A DNA stretch of 59,328 bases from Phyllobacterium sp. YR531 (lineage in GTDB: Bacteria; Pseudomonadota; Alphaproteobacteria; Rhizobiales; Rhizobiaceae), in NCBI RefSeq assembly GCF_000282595.1, contig NZ_AKIZ01000008.1, forward strand, positions 1 through 59,328, in the 5' to 3' direction. Under the pieces are notes generated by a model. The model saw only the letters and a list, made by a program, of their open reading frames with translations, was not told the DNA's origin and searched no databases. Positions 8,606-16,752 of this stretch are shown here, one piece after another (position 1 is the first letter of the stretch; every line of letters begins with the position of its first letter). The translations under genes and the position numbers were made by a program.

Positions 8606-9433
8606 GACCGTTGGATTGAACAGTCCGCCGGGCGAAAGCGTGAATATCTCGCACCCGGTTTCGGTGATGCCGATGGAATGCTCGCACTGCGCCGAGAGCG
8701 AGCGATCGCGCGTCACCGCTGTCCAGCCATCCGCCAGAACCTTTACGCCAGGCTTTCCGAGATTGATCATTGGCTCGATCGTGAAGATCATGCCGGGCCT
8801 AAGCTCGACGCCTTCTCCCGGTTTGCCGAAATGAAAAATTTGTGGCGCGTCGTGATAGACGCGACCGACGCCATGCCCCACGAAATCGCGCACCACGCTC
8901 ATGCGCTCGCCTTCGGCATAGGTCTGGATCGCCACGCCGATGTCGCCGGTGGTGCTGCCGGGCCGGGCGGCAGCAATACCGCGCGCAAGGCTCTCATAGG
9001 TCACCCCGATCAGACGCTCGGCCTTTCGCGAGATGGCGCCCACAGCACACATGCGGCTCGTGTCACCATACCAGCCGTCGACGATCAGGGTGATGTCGAT
9101 GTTGAGAATATCGCCTTCGCGCAACTCGCGCTCGGCCGGAATGCCGTGGCATACGACATGGTTGATTGAGGTGCAGAGTGTGTGCAGGAACCCGTGGTAG
9201 CCAACATTCGCCGGGGTTGCTCCATGATCGTTGGCAAACTCGAAGGCAAGTTGATCCAGCGCCAGCGTGGTGACACCGGGCTTTACTGCACCAACGAGCA
9301 TGTCGAGGGCAAGGGCGCCCAGCCGTCCGGCCCTGCGCATGCCCTCAAACCCTTCTTCTCCGTAGAGAGGGATGTCGCCGACATTGCCGACGATGCTGGG
9401 GTGAGCAGAATTTCTTTTTGCTTCTTGTTTCAT
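8585..9433 (-). CDS. map: Type I methionine aminopeptidase
   Basis: A 282-residue metallopeptidase that removes N-terminal methionine. The pita-bread core is complete: HGIPAERELREGDILNIDITLIVDGWYGD holds the catalytic histidine and the two metal aspartates. GHGVGRVYHDAPQI gives the metal histidine, and FTIEPMINLG and QCEHSIGITE give the metal glutamates. An N-terminal extension of about 30 residues precedes the domain. This is probably not the housekeeping copy, since it sits among transporters and catabolic genes. It lies 14 bases after the CynX-like gene, so the two are likely co-transcribed. Extra map genes sometimes travel with resistance to a peptidase inhibitor. Confidence 0.92.
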   Translation of the reverse strand: MKQEAKRNSAHPSIVGNVGDIPLYGEEGFEGMRRAGRLGALALDMLVGAVKPGVTTLALDQLAFEFANDHGATPANVGYHGFLHTLCTSINHVVCHGIPAERELREGDILNIDITLIVDGWYGDTSRMCAVGAISRKAERLIGVTYESLARGIAAARPGSTTGDIGVAIQTYAEGERMSVVRDFVGHGVGRVYHDAPQIFHFGKPGEGVELRPGMIFTIEPMINLGKPGVKVLADGWTAVTRDRSLSAQCEHSIGITETGCEIFTLSPGGLFNPTVRLAAAS

Positions 9434-9447
9434 CGTTCAGATCGTTC

Positions 9448-10626
9448 TCAAGAGTAGGTCCGGTTCCGGCCAGCGCCGAAGCCGACAAAGATGGATATAG
9501 CCGTGAGGATCGCCAGCACCCATAAGGGCGCGTTCCAGTCCCCGGTAAGATCATGCAGCAGCCCAAAGCATACGGGGCCTCCCGCCGCGAGCAGATAGCC
9601 GACCGATTGCGACATGATCGAGAGCGAGGCCGCGTCGTGATGGTTGGACGCACGCAGGCTGATGAATGCCAGCGCCAGGATCATCATAGCCCCGCCGCCA
9701 ATGCCAATCATGACCATCCAGAGATAGGTTGCGGCCGGAAAAAAGACCAGTCCCAGCACGGACATGGTGACCAGGAGGGCAGCGCCCGCGGCGATAGCCG
9801 ACTGGTCATGGGCACGCTTGAGGATCAATGGCATGATCATGGTCACAACGAGGGCCACGAGCTGGAACATGACAATGATCAGGCCCGATTCCTCCGCGCT
9901 GTATCCGCGGTTCTGGAAGACCGTCGGGAACCAGCCCACCGCCACGTAGAAAAACAGCGACTGCATGCCCATGAAAATGGTCACCAGCCAGGCAAGGCTC
10001 GACCGCCATGGCGAGACCGGAGCAGCATGATGATGTGAAGAGCTGCCATTGGGTCCGGTCCTTAGCGCAGCGGGCAGCCAGACCACAGCGGTGATCGCGA
10101 CGGGAATCGCCCATATGCCGAGCGACGCTTGCCAACCACCAGGCAGCCATTGCGCAAACGGGACGGCAAGGCCCGAGGCGATGGCCGCGCTCAGACCAAG
10201 GGTGACCGCATAGATCGTGGTCACCCCCTTCGCCCGATCGGCAAAATCGCGCTTGATGATGCCGGGCACCAGGACATTGCCAACGGCTATGCCGGCCGCC
10301 AGGCATGCGGAGCCAAGAAACAGGGCGGCGACTGAACCTTGAGAGCGCAGGAGTATCCCTGCCGTCAGAATAAGCAGGGCGGCTACCAACGTCCGTTCCA
10401 GCCCGAAACGCCGCCCGAAATGCCCAAGCGGTGCGAACAGACCAAGAGCAAGAAGCGGCAGACTGTTGAGCAGGCCGGCAGTTGTCAGCGATATGTCGGT
10501 CGTTTCCCTGATAGGCTCGATCAGGAGACCGACCGTTGTAAGTGGCGGTCGCAGGTTTGCCGCCAGCAGGACAAGAGCCATCATCGGGACGGCATGCGAA
10601 TAAGAGATAGAAGAGTGTTTGTTCAT
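9448..10626 (-). CDS. MFS transporter, CynX/NimT-like
   Basis: A 392-residue integral membrane protein with about 12 segments. It opens with MMALVLLAANLRPPLTTVGLLI, which matches the LRP-containing start of the CynX/NimT (cyanate/nitroimidazole) subfamily. The ATG at 10626 is chosen over 10737 because the extra 37 residues are polar and unlike the family. Known relatives move cyanate, glucose or 2-nitroimidazole, so the substrate here is open. It is divergent from an AraC regulator 159 bases away. Confidence 0.82.
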   Translation of the reverse strand: MNKHSSISYSHAVPMMALVLLAANLRPPLTTVGLLIEPIRETTDISLTTAGLLNSLPLLALGLFAPLGHFGRRFGLERTLVAALLILTAGILLRSQGSVAALFLGSACLAAGIAVGNVLVPGIIKRDFADRAKGVTTIYAVTLGLSAAIASGLAVPFAQWLPGGWQASLGIWAIPVAITAVVWLPAALRTGPNGSSSHHHAAPVSPWRSSLAWLVTIFMGMQSLFFYVAVGWFPTVFQNRGYSAEESGLIIVMFQLVALVVTMIMPLILKRAHDQSAIAAGAALLVTMSVLGLVFFPAATYLWMVMIGIGGGAMMILALAFISLRASNHHDAASLSIMSQSVGYLLAAGGPVCFGLLHDLTGDWNAPLWVLAILTAISIFVGFGAGRNRTYS

Positions 10627-10784
10627 AGGGACATCGATGTCGGAGCCAGGATGCGAACTCCGCCTGAAGAGTTGAAAGTTAGGAAAACCGGCGAAGCTCG
10701 GCTGATGCTTTACTATCAAAACGACTACTGTCCGCATCTATGGTAAGATGACAGTCTATCGCTTAAAACAGACAAAGATCATCT

Positions 10785-11552
10785 ATGACTGCTTCGTTCG
10801 CCAGCTTCGATCCTGATCCGGGGGCCAATCCGCTCACTGCGCTCCGCGTCAGCGTGCTGGCGCAAGATCAGGAAACGCCAATGCATTCGCACCGGAGCGG
10901 GCAGTTCATCCTGGCGCTGACCGGTGCGTTAACGTGCCGGGTGCCAGGCTTCATCTGGATCGTTCCGCCTGACTGCGCGGTCTGGATACCGGGTAATGTG
11001 CCGCACAGCACTCGAACGACATTGAACGCGAATGTCTGCTTTCTGTTCGTCAAGCCGGGCGCTGCTACCCTGTCCGAGAGCCCCTGCACGGTGAAGATCA
11101 CCCCGATGGTCCGCGAGATGATCCTGCACCTTGCGGACAGGGAGCACGCCGACCAGCCAGCGGACGAACACAGTGGCCGACTGATGCAGGTCCTGCTGGA
11201 GGAACTGGAGGCCATGCCGCGCACGCGATTTGGCTTGCCCATGTCCGTCCATGCGAAGTTGAAGCCGATCATCGAGGCACTGACCACAGATTCAACGGAC
11301 AGATCCACCCTGTCGAAATGGGCTGAGCAAGCGGCAATGAGTGAACGTACGCTCGCGCGGCTGATCATCCGCGAAACCGGTATGACCTTCGGCCGCTGGC
11401 GGCAGCAATTGCGAATCTTGATGGCTCTGCGCCAGCTCGCGGAGGGCAACACGGTGCAGCAGGTTGCGGATGGACTCGGATATGCCTCCACGACTGCCTT
11501 CATTACCATGTTCAAGAAGGCGCTCGGCACGACGCCTGGACGATACTTCTAA
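10785..11552 (+). CDS. AraC family regulator with N-terminal cupin domain
   Basis: A 255-residue regulator. Residues 1-100 form a cupin-like sensor (TPMHSHRSGQFILALTGALTCRV, then AVWIPGNVPHS). The C-terminus carries two helix-turn-helix units (LSKWAEQAAMSERTLARLIIRETGMTFGRW and VQQVADGLGYASTTAFITMFKKALGTTPGRYF). The layout matches small AraC proteins that control a divergent MFS exporter, and it is divergent here from the CynX-like gene and map. The ligand cannot be predicted. Confidence 0.88.
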   Translation: MTASFASFDPDPGANPLTALRVSVLAQDQETPMHSHRSGQFILALTGALTCRVPGFIWIVPPDCAVWIPGNVPHSTRTTLNANVCFLFVKPGAATLSESPCTVKITPMVREMILHLADREHADQPADEHSGRLMQVLLEELEAMPRTRFGLPMSVHAKLKPIIEALTTDSTDRSTLSKWAEQAAMSERTLARLIIRETGMTFGRWRQQLRILMALRQLAEGNTVQQVADGLGYASTTAFITMFKKALGTTPGRYF

Positions 11553-11992
11553 CGGGATCAGCATCTGGCAGCCGCCTTCGTATGTCGGTCGGTAGCTGCT
11601 GATGCGCAGTTACTTCCAAGTTACGATTCCAGCTACGAATATTCCGATCACTGCAAGACGGCTCTCACCGTGTTGCAGTTACCTCCATCCGAGCGTCGCT
11701 GCTATATCGGTTCCGAGGCGAATGTCTGTCAGCCGGCTAAGGCCGCGCCAGACGACCGTATTTACCGGTGGCGGATCTGATGCTCTTGCAAGGTAACCAC
11801 CTAAACGAGCGAGTTTGATGAGATAGAAGTTTAACGATCCAGCGCCTGTCGGTTGCCTGAGTTGCTGACCATTTGATCGAGGATTTCAATTTCCTGTTGT
11901 GAAAGCAGCAGTTGGTGGTGTATCGGGGCCGGACGCTCTTCCTCATTCGATATCTAAACACATTGTTTGATGGGTTTAAAATGGGTCAGCCA
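11553..11992. other. Gene-free stretch between araC-like and esterase genes
   Basis: No convincing coding sequence is seen on either strand. Short open frames here have no recognisable motif. ATCAGC (11557-11562) can pair with GCTGAT (11598-11603), which is too weak to call a terminator. Confidence 0.4.
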
Positions 11993-13585
11993 TTACTTTC
12001 CGTCCGATGTAGTACAGCTGAAATTGGCTCCGTCGTTGAGATCTCCACTGCCGGAATATTTGGCCGCTAGCGGATAAGCACAGAGTGGCCTAGTGCGAAT
12101 GATATGGCCGCCTTTAACCTGCCGTGCTTGGATTACGTCCGGAGCTTTGCCATTCTCCACCCAGTCGATTAACGGCGTGAAGGCATCAAAAGTATCAGTG
12201 CCATAACCTTGTCGACAATGGAACATTCCAGGAACCATGAAGAGACGATAGAATTCGTCGGTGCGTTCAGCACTCAACTTCTCTCGAACGGATTCATAGT
12301 AGTTCACGCCCATCATCGGGTTTAGCGCAGGGTCCGCCCAGCCAAAGTAGCTAATCATCTTCCCTCCGCGTTTCTGGAATTCGCTTAAATCGGAGTCAGT
12401 GGCGTCGAGAATGTTGCGAATAGCCTGAATCTTCGTATATTCAGCGTCGAAGTCAAAACTTCGCCAGTCGATGTCCTTTCCTGATTCCGGCAGCATGGCC
12501 ATGTTCCGAAGAAAGGTTTCGCCATAGGTGAGTTGCCGGCTTGGTCCGTTGTCAGAAATGATCCAGCGATTCCAACCACTTTCACCGCCGTCATCAAGGC
12601 CCTCAACACCCCACGGGACGCCAGGGAATACTACTTCGCCGTTGATCTTCACACCTTCCGAGATCTTCGTCAGCGCCTGCGCTTGGTTCTCTGTGAAACA
12701 ATCACTGGAAACGACCTTCTCGCATATTGGCAGATCCTTCTGCGGATCAAACTTGCATGCACGTGGATCGGTGATGAGCCCATCCTCGGCGCCGTCAGGC
12801 CTGTCGCACTTGTCCATTACGGTTTTGGCCAACACGCGTAACTGAGCTTTTGATATCGGTGCCTTTTCCAGTACTCGCGCGTTCCAAACACCCCATAGCT
12901 GTGTGCCCGTAAAATCAAGAGCGGGAGCACCTGCCAATATACCGTCAAAATCTGCCGGATACCGCTGTGCAGACATCAGTCCTTGACGCCCTCCTGTCGA
13001 ACAGCCGTCCCAATACGAAAATGTAGGATGCCGGTCGTAGTAGTGAGTAGCGATCGACTTGGTCGATATAACGACAACGTGGACTGCACGGGATGCGTAG
13101 TCGATGAGCCTGTCAAGATTTCCGTTGGCAAAGTCACCAAGATTATAGGTTGCAGCATCATGGCCGGTATTCTGCTGTACCGTCACGAACCCCCGAGCGA
13201 GAGCTTGGTCACGTGTTTCGATACGCGTGGGGTCAGCCAAATTCTCTCCCGCATAGCCACCGTTACCGAACATGTAAATCCTTCGGTTCCATCGAGCCGG
13301 CAGGGTGATCTCAAACTTGATTTCCGGCCTAATATAACCGGTCACTTGACAATGGGCGGGAATTTTATCCGTCGCGTCGAAATGAATGGCTTTCAATAGG
13401 GAAATATCAGAAAAATTCGAACTGTTGAGAGATTGGCACGACATTTGAGCATCAACGGTAGGTGCAACAAAGCCTGCATTGTCCGATTGATCGATAAAAC
13501 TGCTTTTGTTCTGTGCCACACCGGGAGCGATGCTGGCCAATAAGGCAAGCAGCGTGGATACTAGCAGCGATGGATATCTCATCAC
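11993..13585 (-). CDS. Secreted tannase/feruloyl esterase family hydrolase
   Basis: A 530-residue alpha/beta hydrolase of the tannase and feruloyl esterase family. A signal peptide (SLLVSTLLALLASIAPGVAQ) sends it to the periplasm or outside. The nucleophile elbow is GCSTGG in FSYWDGCSTGGRQGLM. The acid and histidine parts are probably the D of FGWADPALNP and the H of MVPGMFHCRQG. Paired cysteines, including the family's pair flanking the active site, are present. Relatives split galloyl, feruloyl or phthalate esters, so it could release phenolic acids for the downstream pathways. It stands alone, with no clear operon partner. Confidence 0.88.
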   Translation of the reverse strand: MMRYPSLLVSTLLALLASIAPGVAQNKSSFIDQSDNAGFVAPTVDAQMSCQSLNSSNFSDISLLKAIHFDATDKIPAHCQVTGYIRPEIKFEITLPARWNRRIYMFGNGGYAGENLADPTRIETRDQALARGFVTVQQNTGHDAATYNLGDFANGNLDRLIDYASRAVHVVVISTKSIATHYYDRHPTFSYWDGCSTGGRQGLMSAQRYPADFDGILAGAPALDFTGTQLWGVWNARVLEKAPISKAQLRVLAKTVMDKCDRPDGAEDGLITDPRACKFDPQKDLPICEKVVSSDCFTENQAQALTKISEGVKINGEVVFPGVPWGVEGLDDGGESGWNRWIISDNGPSRQLTYGETFLRNMAMLPESGKDIDWRSFDFDAEYTKIQAIRNILDATDSDLSEFQKRGGKMISYFGWADPALNPMMGVNYYESVREKLSAERTDEFYRLFMVPGMFHCRQGYGTDTFDAFTPLIDWVENGKAPDVIQARQVKGGHIIRTRPLCAYPLAAKYSGSGDLNDGANFSCTTSDGK

Positions 13586-13742
13586 GATTCCTCCCAGAAC
13601 AATAGATTATGGTATGAATGATATTTAGACCCCGCTTGCTCAACAAATGAAATTTTGCAAGCCATGCATAACCAGGAAGCTTGTCCAGTGTCTCAGAAAT
13701 GTAGCATCCCGCCTCGGACGGCCGCCGGTACAGTGGCCATGA

Positions 13743-13862
13743 CGGAAAATAAAACGGTTTCTGTTTAAGCATCGAGAGCCGGAAAACCCAGCCCCGAAAC
13801 ATTGGGGTGCGTACAATGTTATTTCCTGCAAAAAAGTCGAGGCGATAGTCGATTTCGGGTGA
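13743..13862 (+). pseudogene. Vestige of a BisC-type molybdopterin oxidoreductase N-terminus
   Basis: In the frame with codons at 13743 and 13800 the sequence reads HWGAYNVISCKKVEAIVDFG and then a stop. The intact enzyme at 44415 has HWGAYRVISRDERILAIKPV at residues 15-34. Fifteen bases (CATTGGGGTGCGTAC) are identical in the two loci and most of the next dozen match. The fragment is short, has no start and no continuation, and lies about 150 bases upstream of an operator-like site (14011). It looks like a relic of a further copy of the 44 kb module. Confidence 0.5.
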
Positions 13863-13920
13863 CCGGGAGCTGCCCCTATTAGGCTGCCTCCATTGACAGC
13901 GGTCAGTTCGAGGTGGCTTT

Positions 13921-13948
13921 CCAGTAGGCAGCCACTATTGCCTGCTGG
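13921..13948. other. Strong inverted repeat upstream of the npdG operon
   Basis: CCAGTAGGCA (13921-13930) pairs with TGCCTGCTGG (13939-13948) over 10 bp, with one G-T wobble and an 8-base loop. No T-run follows on either strand, so it is not a standard terminator. It could be a recombination relic or a protein site. Confidence 0.4.
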
Positions 13949-14010
13949 ACGGATTCAATTCGCAAATGTCAGGCAGAATTCCCTTGACACTTATCGCCTG
14001 ATGCCATCTT

Positions 14011-14030
14011 CTGTATACAGAATACAGTGC
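14011..14030. promoter_or_regulatory. GntR-type operator, site 1 (upstream of npdG-cofE-cofD)
   Basis: CTGTATACAGAATACAGTGC matches the window consensus TTGTATACCGAGTACAGTAT, mainly in the GTATAC and GTACAGT halves. It is 166 bases before npdG. It differs from site 6 beside the GntR gene at 39028 at only one of 20 positions. Confidence 0.55.
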
Positions 14031-14195
14031 TTGCAGACGGGAAACTTCGGACTGGCCGCGACAACAGTTATGGCGCCTCCGGAAAGGGGGCTTTGGTCCG
14101 TTTAAACGGGTATTGCGACCAGTATCGAGCGACTTTTCACTTCCGGCAGAAAATCGGGAAAAAAACTACAATATTGTAATGAAAGTGAGAGACAA

Positions 14196-14873
14196 ATGAG
14201 TGAGAGTCGACCGACGATTGCAATCCTCGGTGGAGGCGGAAGCGAAGGGTCCGGCTTGGCCTTTAGATGGAGCAGGGCCGGCTATCGCGTGATTATCGGG
14301 TCACGGGATGCCGGAAAAGCCGCGAGTTTTGCCCGGGCAATCTACGAACGGACCGGAACTGAGGTTTCAGGCTATGCCAACACCGATGCGGCAAAGGTGG
14401 GTGATATCGTTGTTCTTACGGTACCCTATAGCGCGCAACGAGCGCTTGCCGAAGAAGTCGCAGTGTTCCTGGAGGGTAAGATTGTCATTGACGTGACCGT
14501 GCCGTTGATGCCTCCCAAGGTCGCGCGGGTACAGCTTCCGCAAGGCGGTTCAGCAGTTGAGGCCCTGCAACAGCGGCTGGGCACTGGCGTTCGGGTCGTA
14601 TCGGCATTCCAGAATGTCTCCGCCCACCAGCTTTCCGATCCGGATCACGATGTCGATTGCGACGTTCTCGTCAGCGGAGACGACGAAGGAGCCCGTGACA
14701 TTGTGTGCAAACTCGCTGGCGATATTGGTCTGCGCGCTTGGCAGGCCGGGCCTCTGGCAAACTCCGCAGCCGCCGAGGCGCTGACATCTGTACTGATTTT
14801 CATCAACAAGCGTTACAATGTAGCTAAAGGTTCCGGCATCCGGATTTCCGGCATAGAGAACTCCGCTCAATAA
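14196..14873 (+). CDS. npdG: NADPH:F420 oxidoreductase (NpdG/Fno)
   Basis: A 225-residue soluble enzyme that passes hydride between NADPH and coenzyme F420. The Rossmann start IAILGGGGSEGSGLAFRWSRAGYRVIIGSRD is the NpdG form, with GSR for the NADP phosphate. Further family blocks are TVPYSAQRALAEE, IDVTVPL, and GLRAWQAGPLANSAAAEALTS near the end. It is the first gene of a plus-strand run with cofE and cofD, so electrons for F420H2 and cofactor synthesis are made together. In nitrophenol-degrading actinobacteria NpdG feeds F420H2 to hydride transferases; whether it does so here is unknown. Confidence 0.88.
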   Translation: MSESRPTIAILGGGGSEGSGLAFRWSRAGYRVIIGSRDAGKAASFARAIYERTGTEVSGYANTDAAKVGDIVVLTVPYSAQRALAEEVAVFLEGKIVIDVTVPLMPPKVARVQLPQGGSAVEALQQRLGTGVRVVSAFQNVSAHQLSDPDHDVDCDVLVSGDDEGARDIVCKLAGDIGLRAWQAGPLANSAAAEALTSVLIFINKRYNVAKGSGIRISGIENSAQ

Positions 14874-14958
14874 GTTCTATTGCATGCCATAATCTGGCGT
14901 GCACCAGCGCGGCGGACCTATTGGTCAATCTTGAAACATCCTGGATGAAGGGGGCTGC

Positions 14959-15696
14959 ATGATAAGTATCCTTCCGGTTACTGGACTGCCGGAAATATTG
15001 CCTGGAGATGACGTTGGTTTTCTCCTGTGCAACGCGATGCGCGAGCAAAATATCCAATTTGATAAGGATGATATCCTGGTCGTGACCCAGAAAATTGTCT
15101 CCAAGGCCGAGGGAAGGCATGTCGCGCTGGGTTCGGTCGAACCGGGAGTAGAAGCACGCAAGCTTGCCGAGCTGACCCGCAAGGATGCACGTCTCGTGGA
15201 GCTTGTCCTGCGGCAAACCGAAACGGTCGTCAGAGCAGTGCCACATGTTCTCATCGTGCGGACCCGGCTTGGCCACGTCATGGCGAATGCCGGGATTGAT
15301 CAGTCCAATGTCGGTACGTCGGCCACTGACCGGGTGCTTCTCCTGCCGCTGGATCCCGATGCATCCGCCAAGCGGCTTTCTGAGCAGCTTGGTTGCGGCG
15401 TGATCATATCCGATAGCTTTGGAAGGCCGTGGAGGTGCGGTGTGACGGCAGTCGCGATCGGTGCGGCTGGCTTTCCTGCACTGCTGGATCGGCGCGGCGA
15501 GCGGGATCGTGATGGGCGCACACTCGAATCGACAATCGTGGCTATCGGCGATCTCATCGCAAGTTCGGCCGCCCTGGTCACGGGAGAGGGTAGTGAAGGC
15601 ATACCGGCTGCCCTCGTTCGCGGTTACCGCGCTGCCGGGGAGCAGAATTCAGCGTCTTCCTTGATCCGCCCGCGTGAACAGGACCTGTTTTTATGA
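14959..15696 (+). CDS. cofE: Coenzyme F420-0:L-glutamate ligase (CofE)
   Basis: A 245-residue GTP-dependent ligase that adds glutamates to F420-0. Characteristic blocks are DDILVVTQKIVSKAEGR, ANAGIDQSNV, and ISDSFGRPWRCGVTAVAIGAAGFP, where the GTP and metal contacts of CofE lie. The length fits a stand-alone archaeal-type CofE and not the two-domain FbiB of mycobacteria. The C-terminal FMN-dependent reductase half is absent, and I see no separate gene for it in the window. The stop overlaps the ATG of cofD by 4 bases, so the two are probably translationally coupled. Confidence 0.9.
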   Translation: MISILPVTGLPEILPGDDVGFLLCNAMREQNIQFDKDDILVVTQKIVSKAEGRHVALGSVEPGVEARKLAELTRKDARLVELVLRQTETVVRAVPHVLIVRTRLGHVMANAGIDQSNVGTSATDRVLLLPLDPDASAKRLSEQLGCGVIISDSFGRPWRCGVTAVAIGAAGFPALLDRRGERDRDGRTLESTIVAIGDLIASSAALVTGEGSEGIPAALVRGYRAAGEQNSASSLIRPREQDLFL

Positions 15697-16622
15697 AAAT
15701 AGTAGCACTGACCGGTGGTGTTGGAGGGGCCAAGCTGGTTGTCGGCCTTCAGCGCATCGTAGCGCCGGAAGATCTTACCGTAATTGTCAACACGGGAGAC
15801 GATTTCACCCACCTGGGGCTTCGTATATGTCCGGATATAGACACGTTACTCTACACGCTGTCTGGGCGGGCAAGCCGGGAGCGGGGATGGGGGCGCGAGG
15901 ATGAAAGCTGGAGCTTCATGGCGGCGATGCGTGAACTTGGCGGCGAAGACTGGTTCCAGTTGGGCGACCGCGATCTGGCCCTGCATATTTTGCGAACCGT
16001 TCGCCTGCGTGATGGCGACGCTTTGACGGCAATCACAGGCGATCTTGCACGAGCGTTCGGGATTCGATCAACAATTTTGCCGATGTCCGACCAGGCAATT
16101 GAAACCACTCTGGACACCGACGTTGGGTTTCTCTCGTTCCAGCGCTATTTTGTTGCCCTGAGAGCAGAGCCGCGCGTGCGGCGCATCGAATTTTCAGGGG
16201 CATCAGCCGCCAAACCCGCGCTTGGCGTTATCGAAGCGATCAAAGAGGCCGACGCGGTTTTGATTGCCCCCTCAAACCCCTATCTGAGCATTGATCCCAT
16301 TATTTCCGTGCCGGGGCTTCGCGATGCGCTGCTTGCGTCATCCGCTGCGCGTGTGGCGGTATCGCCTCTGGTCGGCGGCACTTCGGTCAAAGGCCCGACA
16401 GCAAAACTGATGCAGGAATTTGAGTGCCCCGTGGTCAATTACACGATTGCTTCGCACTACGGCGACCTTCTTCAAGGGTTGCTGGTTCACGAAGGTGACA
16501 ATATTCCAGAAGGTTTGGAAACTGCCTCCTGTGACACATTAATGCGATCAGAATCCGACAGTGAACGTGTAGCGGATGCGGCGCTGGATCTCGCCCGGCG
16601 CATCATGGCGCACCGCTCCTAA
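15693..16622 (+). CDS. cofD: 2-phospho-L-lactate transferase (CofD/FbiA)
   Basis: A 309-residue enzyme that joins the activated three-carbon acid (lactyl, enolpyruvyl or glyceryl type) to Fo, giving F420-0 or its dehydro form. The N-terminus KIVALTGGVGGAKLVVGL and the NTGDDFTHLGLRICPDIDTLLYTLSG block are diagnostic, as are IAPSNPYLSIDPIISVPG and VSPLVGGTSVKGPTAKLM. It is the last gene of the plus-strand F420 run. It converges with fbiC, with a 130-base gap that holds a GC-rich hairpin. Confidence 0.93.
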   Translation: MKIVALTGGVGGAKLVVGLQRIVAPEDLTVIVNTGDDFTHLGLRICPDIDTLLYTLSGRASRERGWGREDESWSFMAAMRELGGEDWFQLGDRDLALHILRTVRLRDGDALTAITGDLARAFGIRSTILPMSDQAIETTLDTDVGFLSFQRYFVALRAEPRVRRIEFSGASAAKPALGVIEAIKEADAVLIAPSNPYLSIDPIISVPGLRDALLASSAARVAVSPLVGGTSVKGPTAKLMQEFECPVVNYTIASHYGDLLQGLLVHEGDNIPEGLETASCDTLMRSESDSERVADAALDLARRIMAHRS

Positions 16623-16629
16623 TAGGTGT

Positions 16630-16654
16630 AGCCGGCGTGCTTGGCGCGTCGGCT
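16630..16654. terminator. Possible bidirectional stem-loop between cofD and fbiC
   Basis: AGCCGGCGTG (16630-16639) pairs with CGCGTCGGCT (16645-16654), with two G-T wobbles and loop CTTGG. It lies between convergent genes as a terminator would, but has no T-run on either side. Confidence 0.35.
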
Positions 16655-16752
16655 GAAGAACGCGCTGGAAGTCAGAAGCGACGCGGGGTGCCTCTGATTC
16701 TTGATTTTTCCAAATTTCGGCTTCCGTTGCGGCAGGCCTGCCTCGTGATTTC

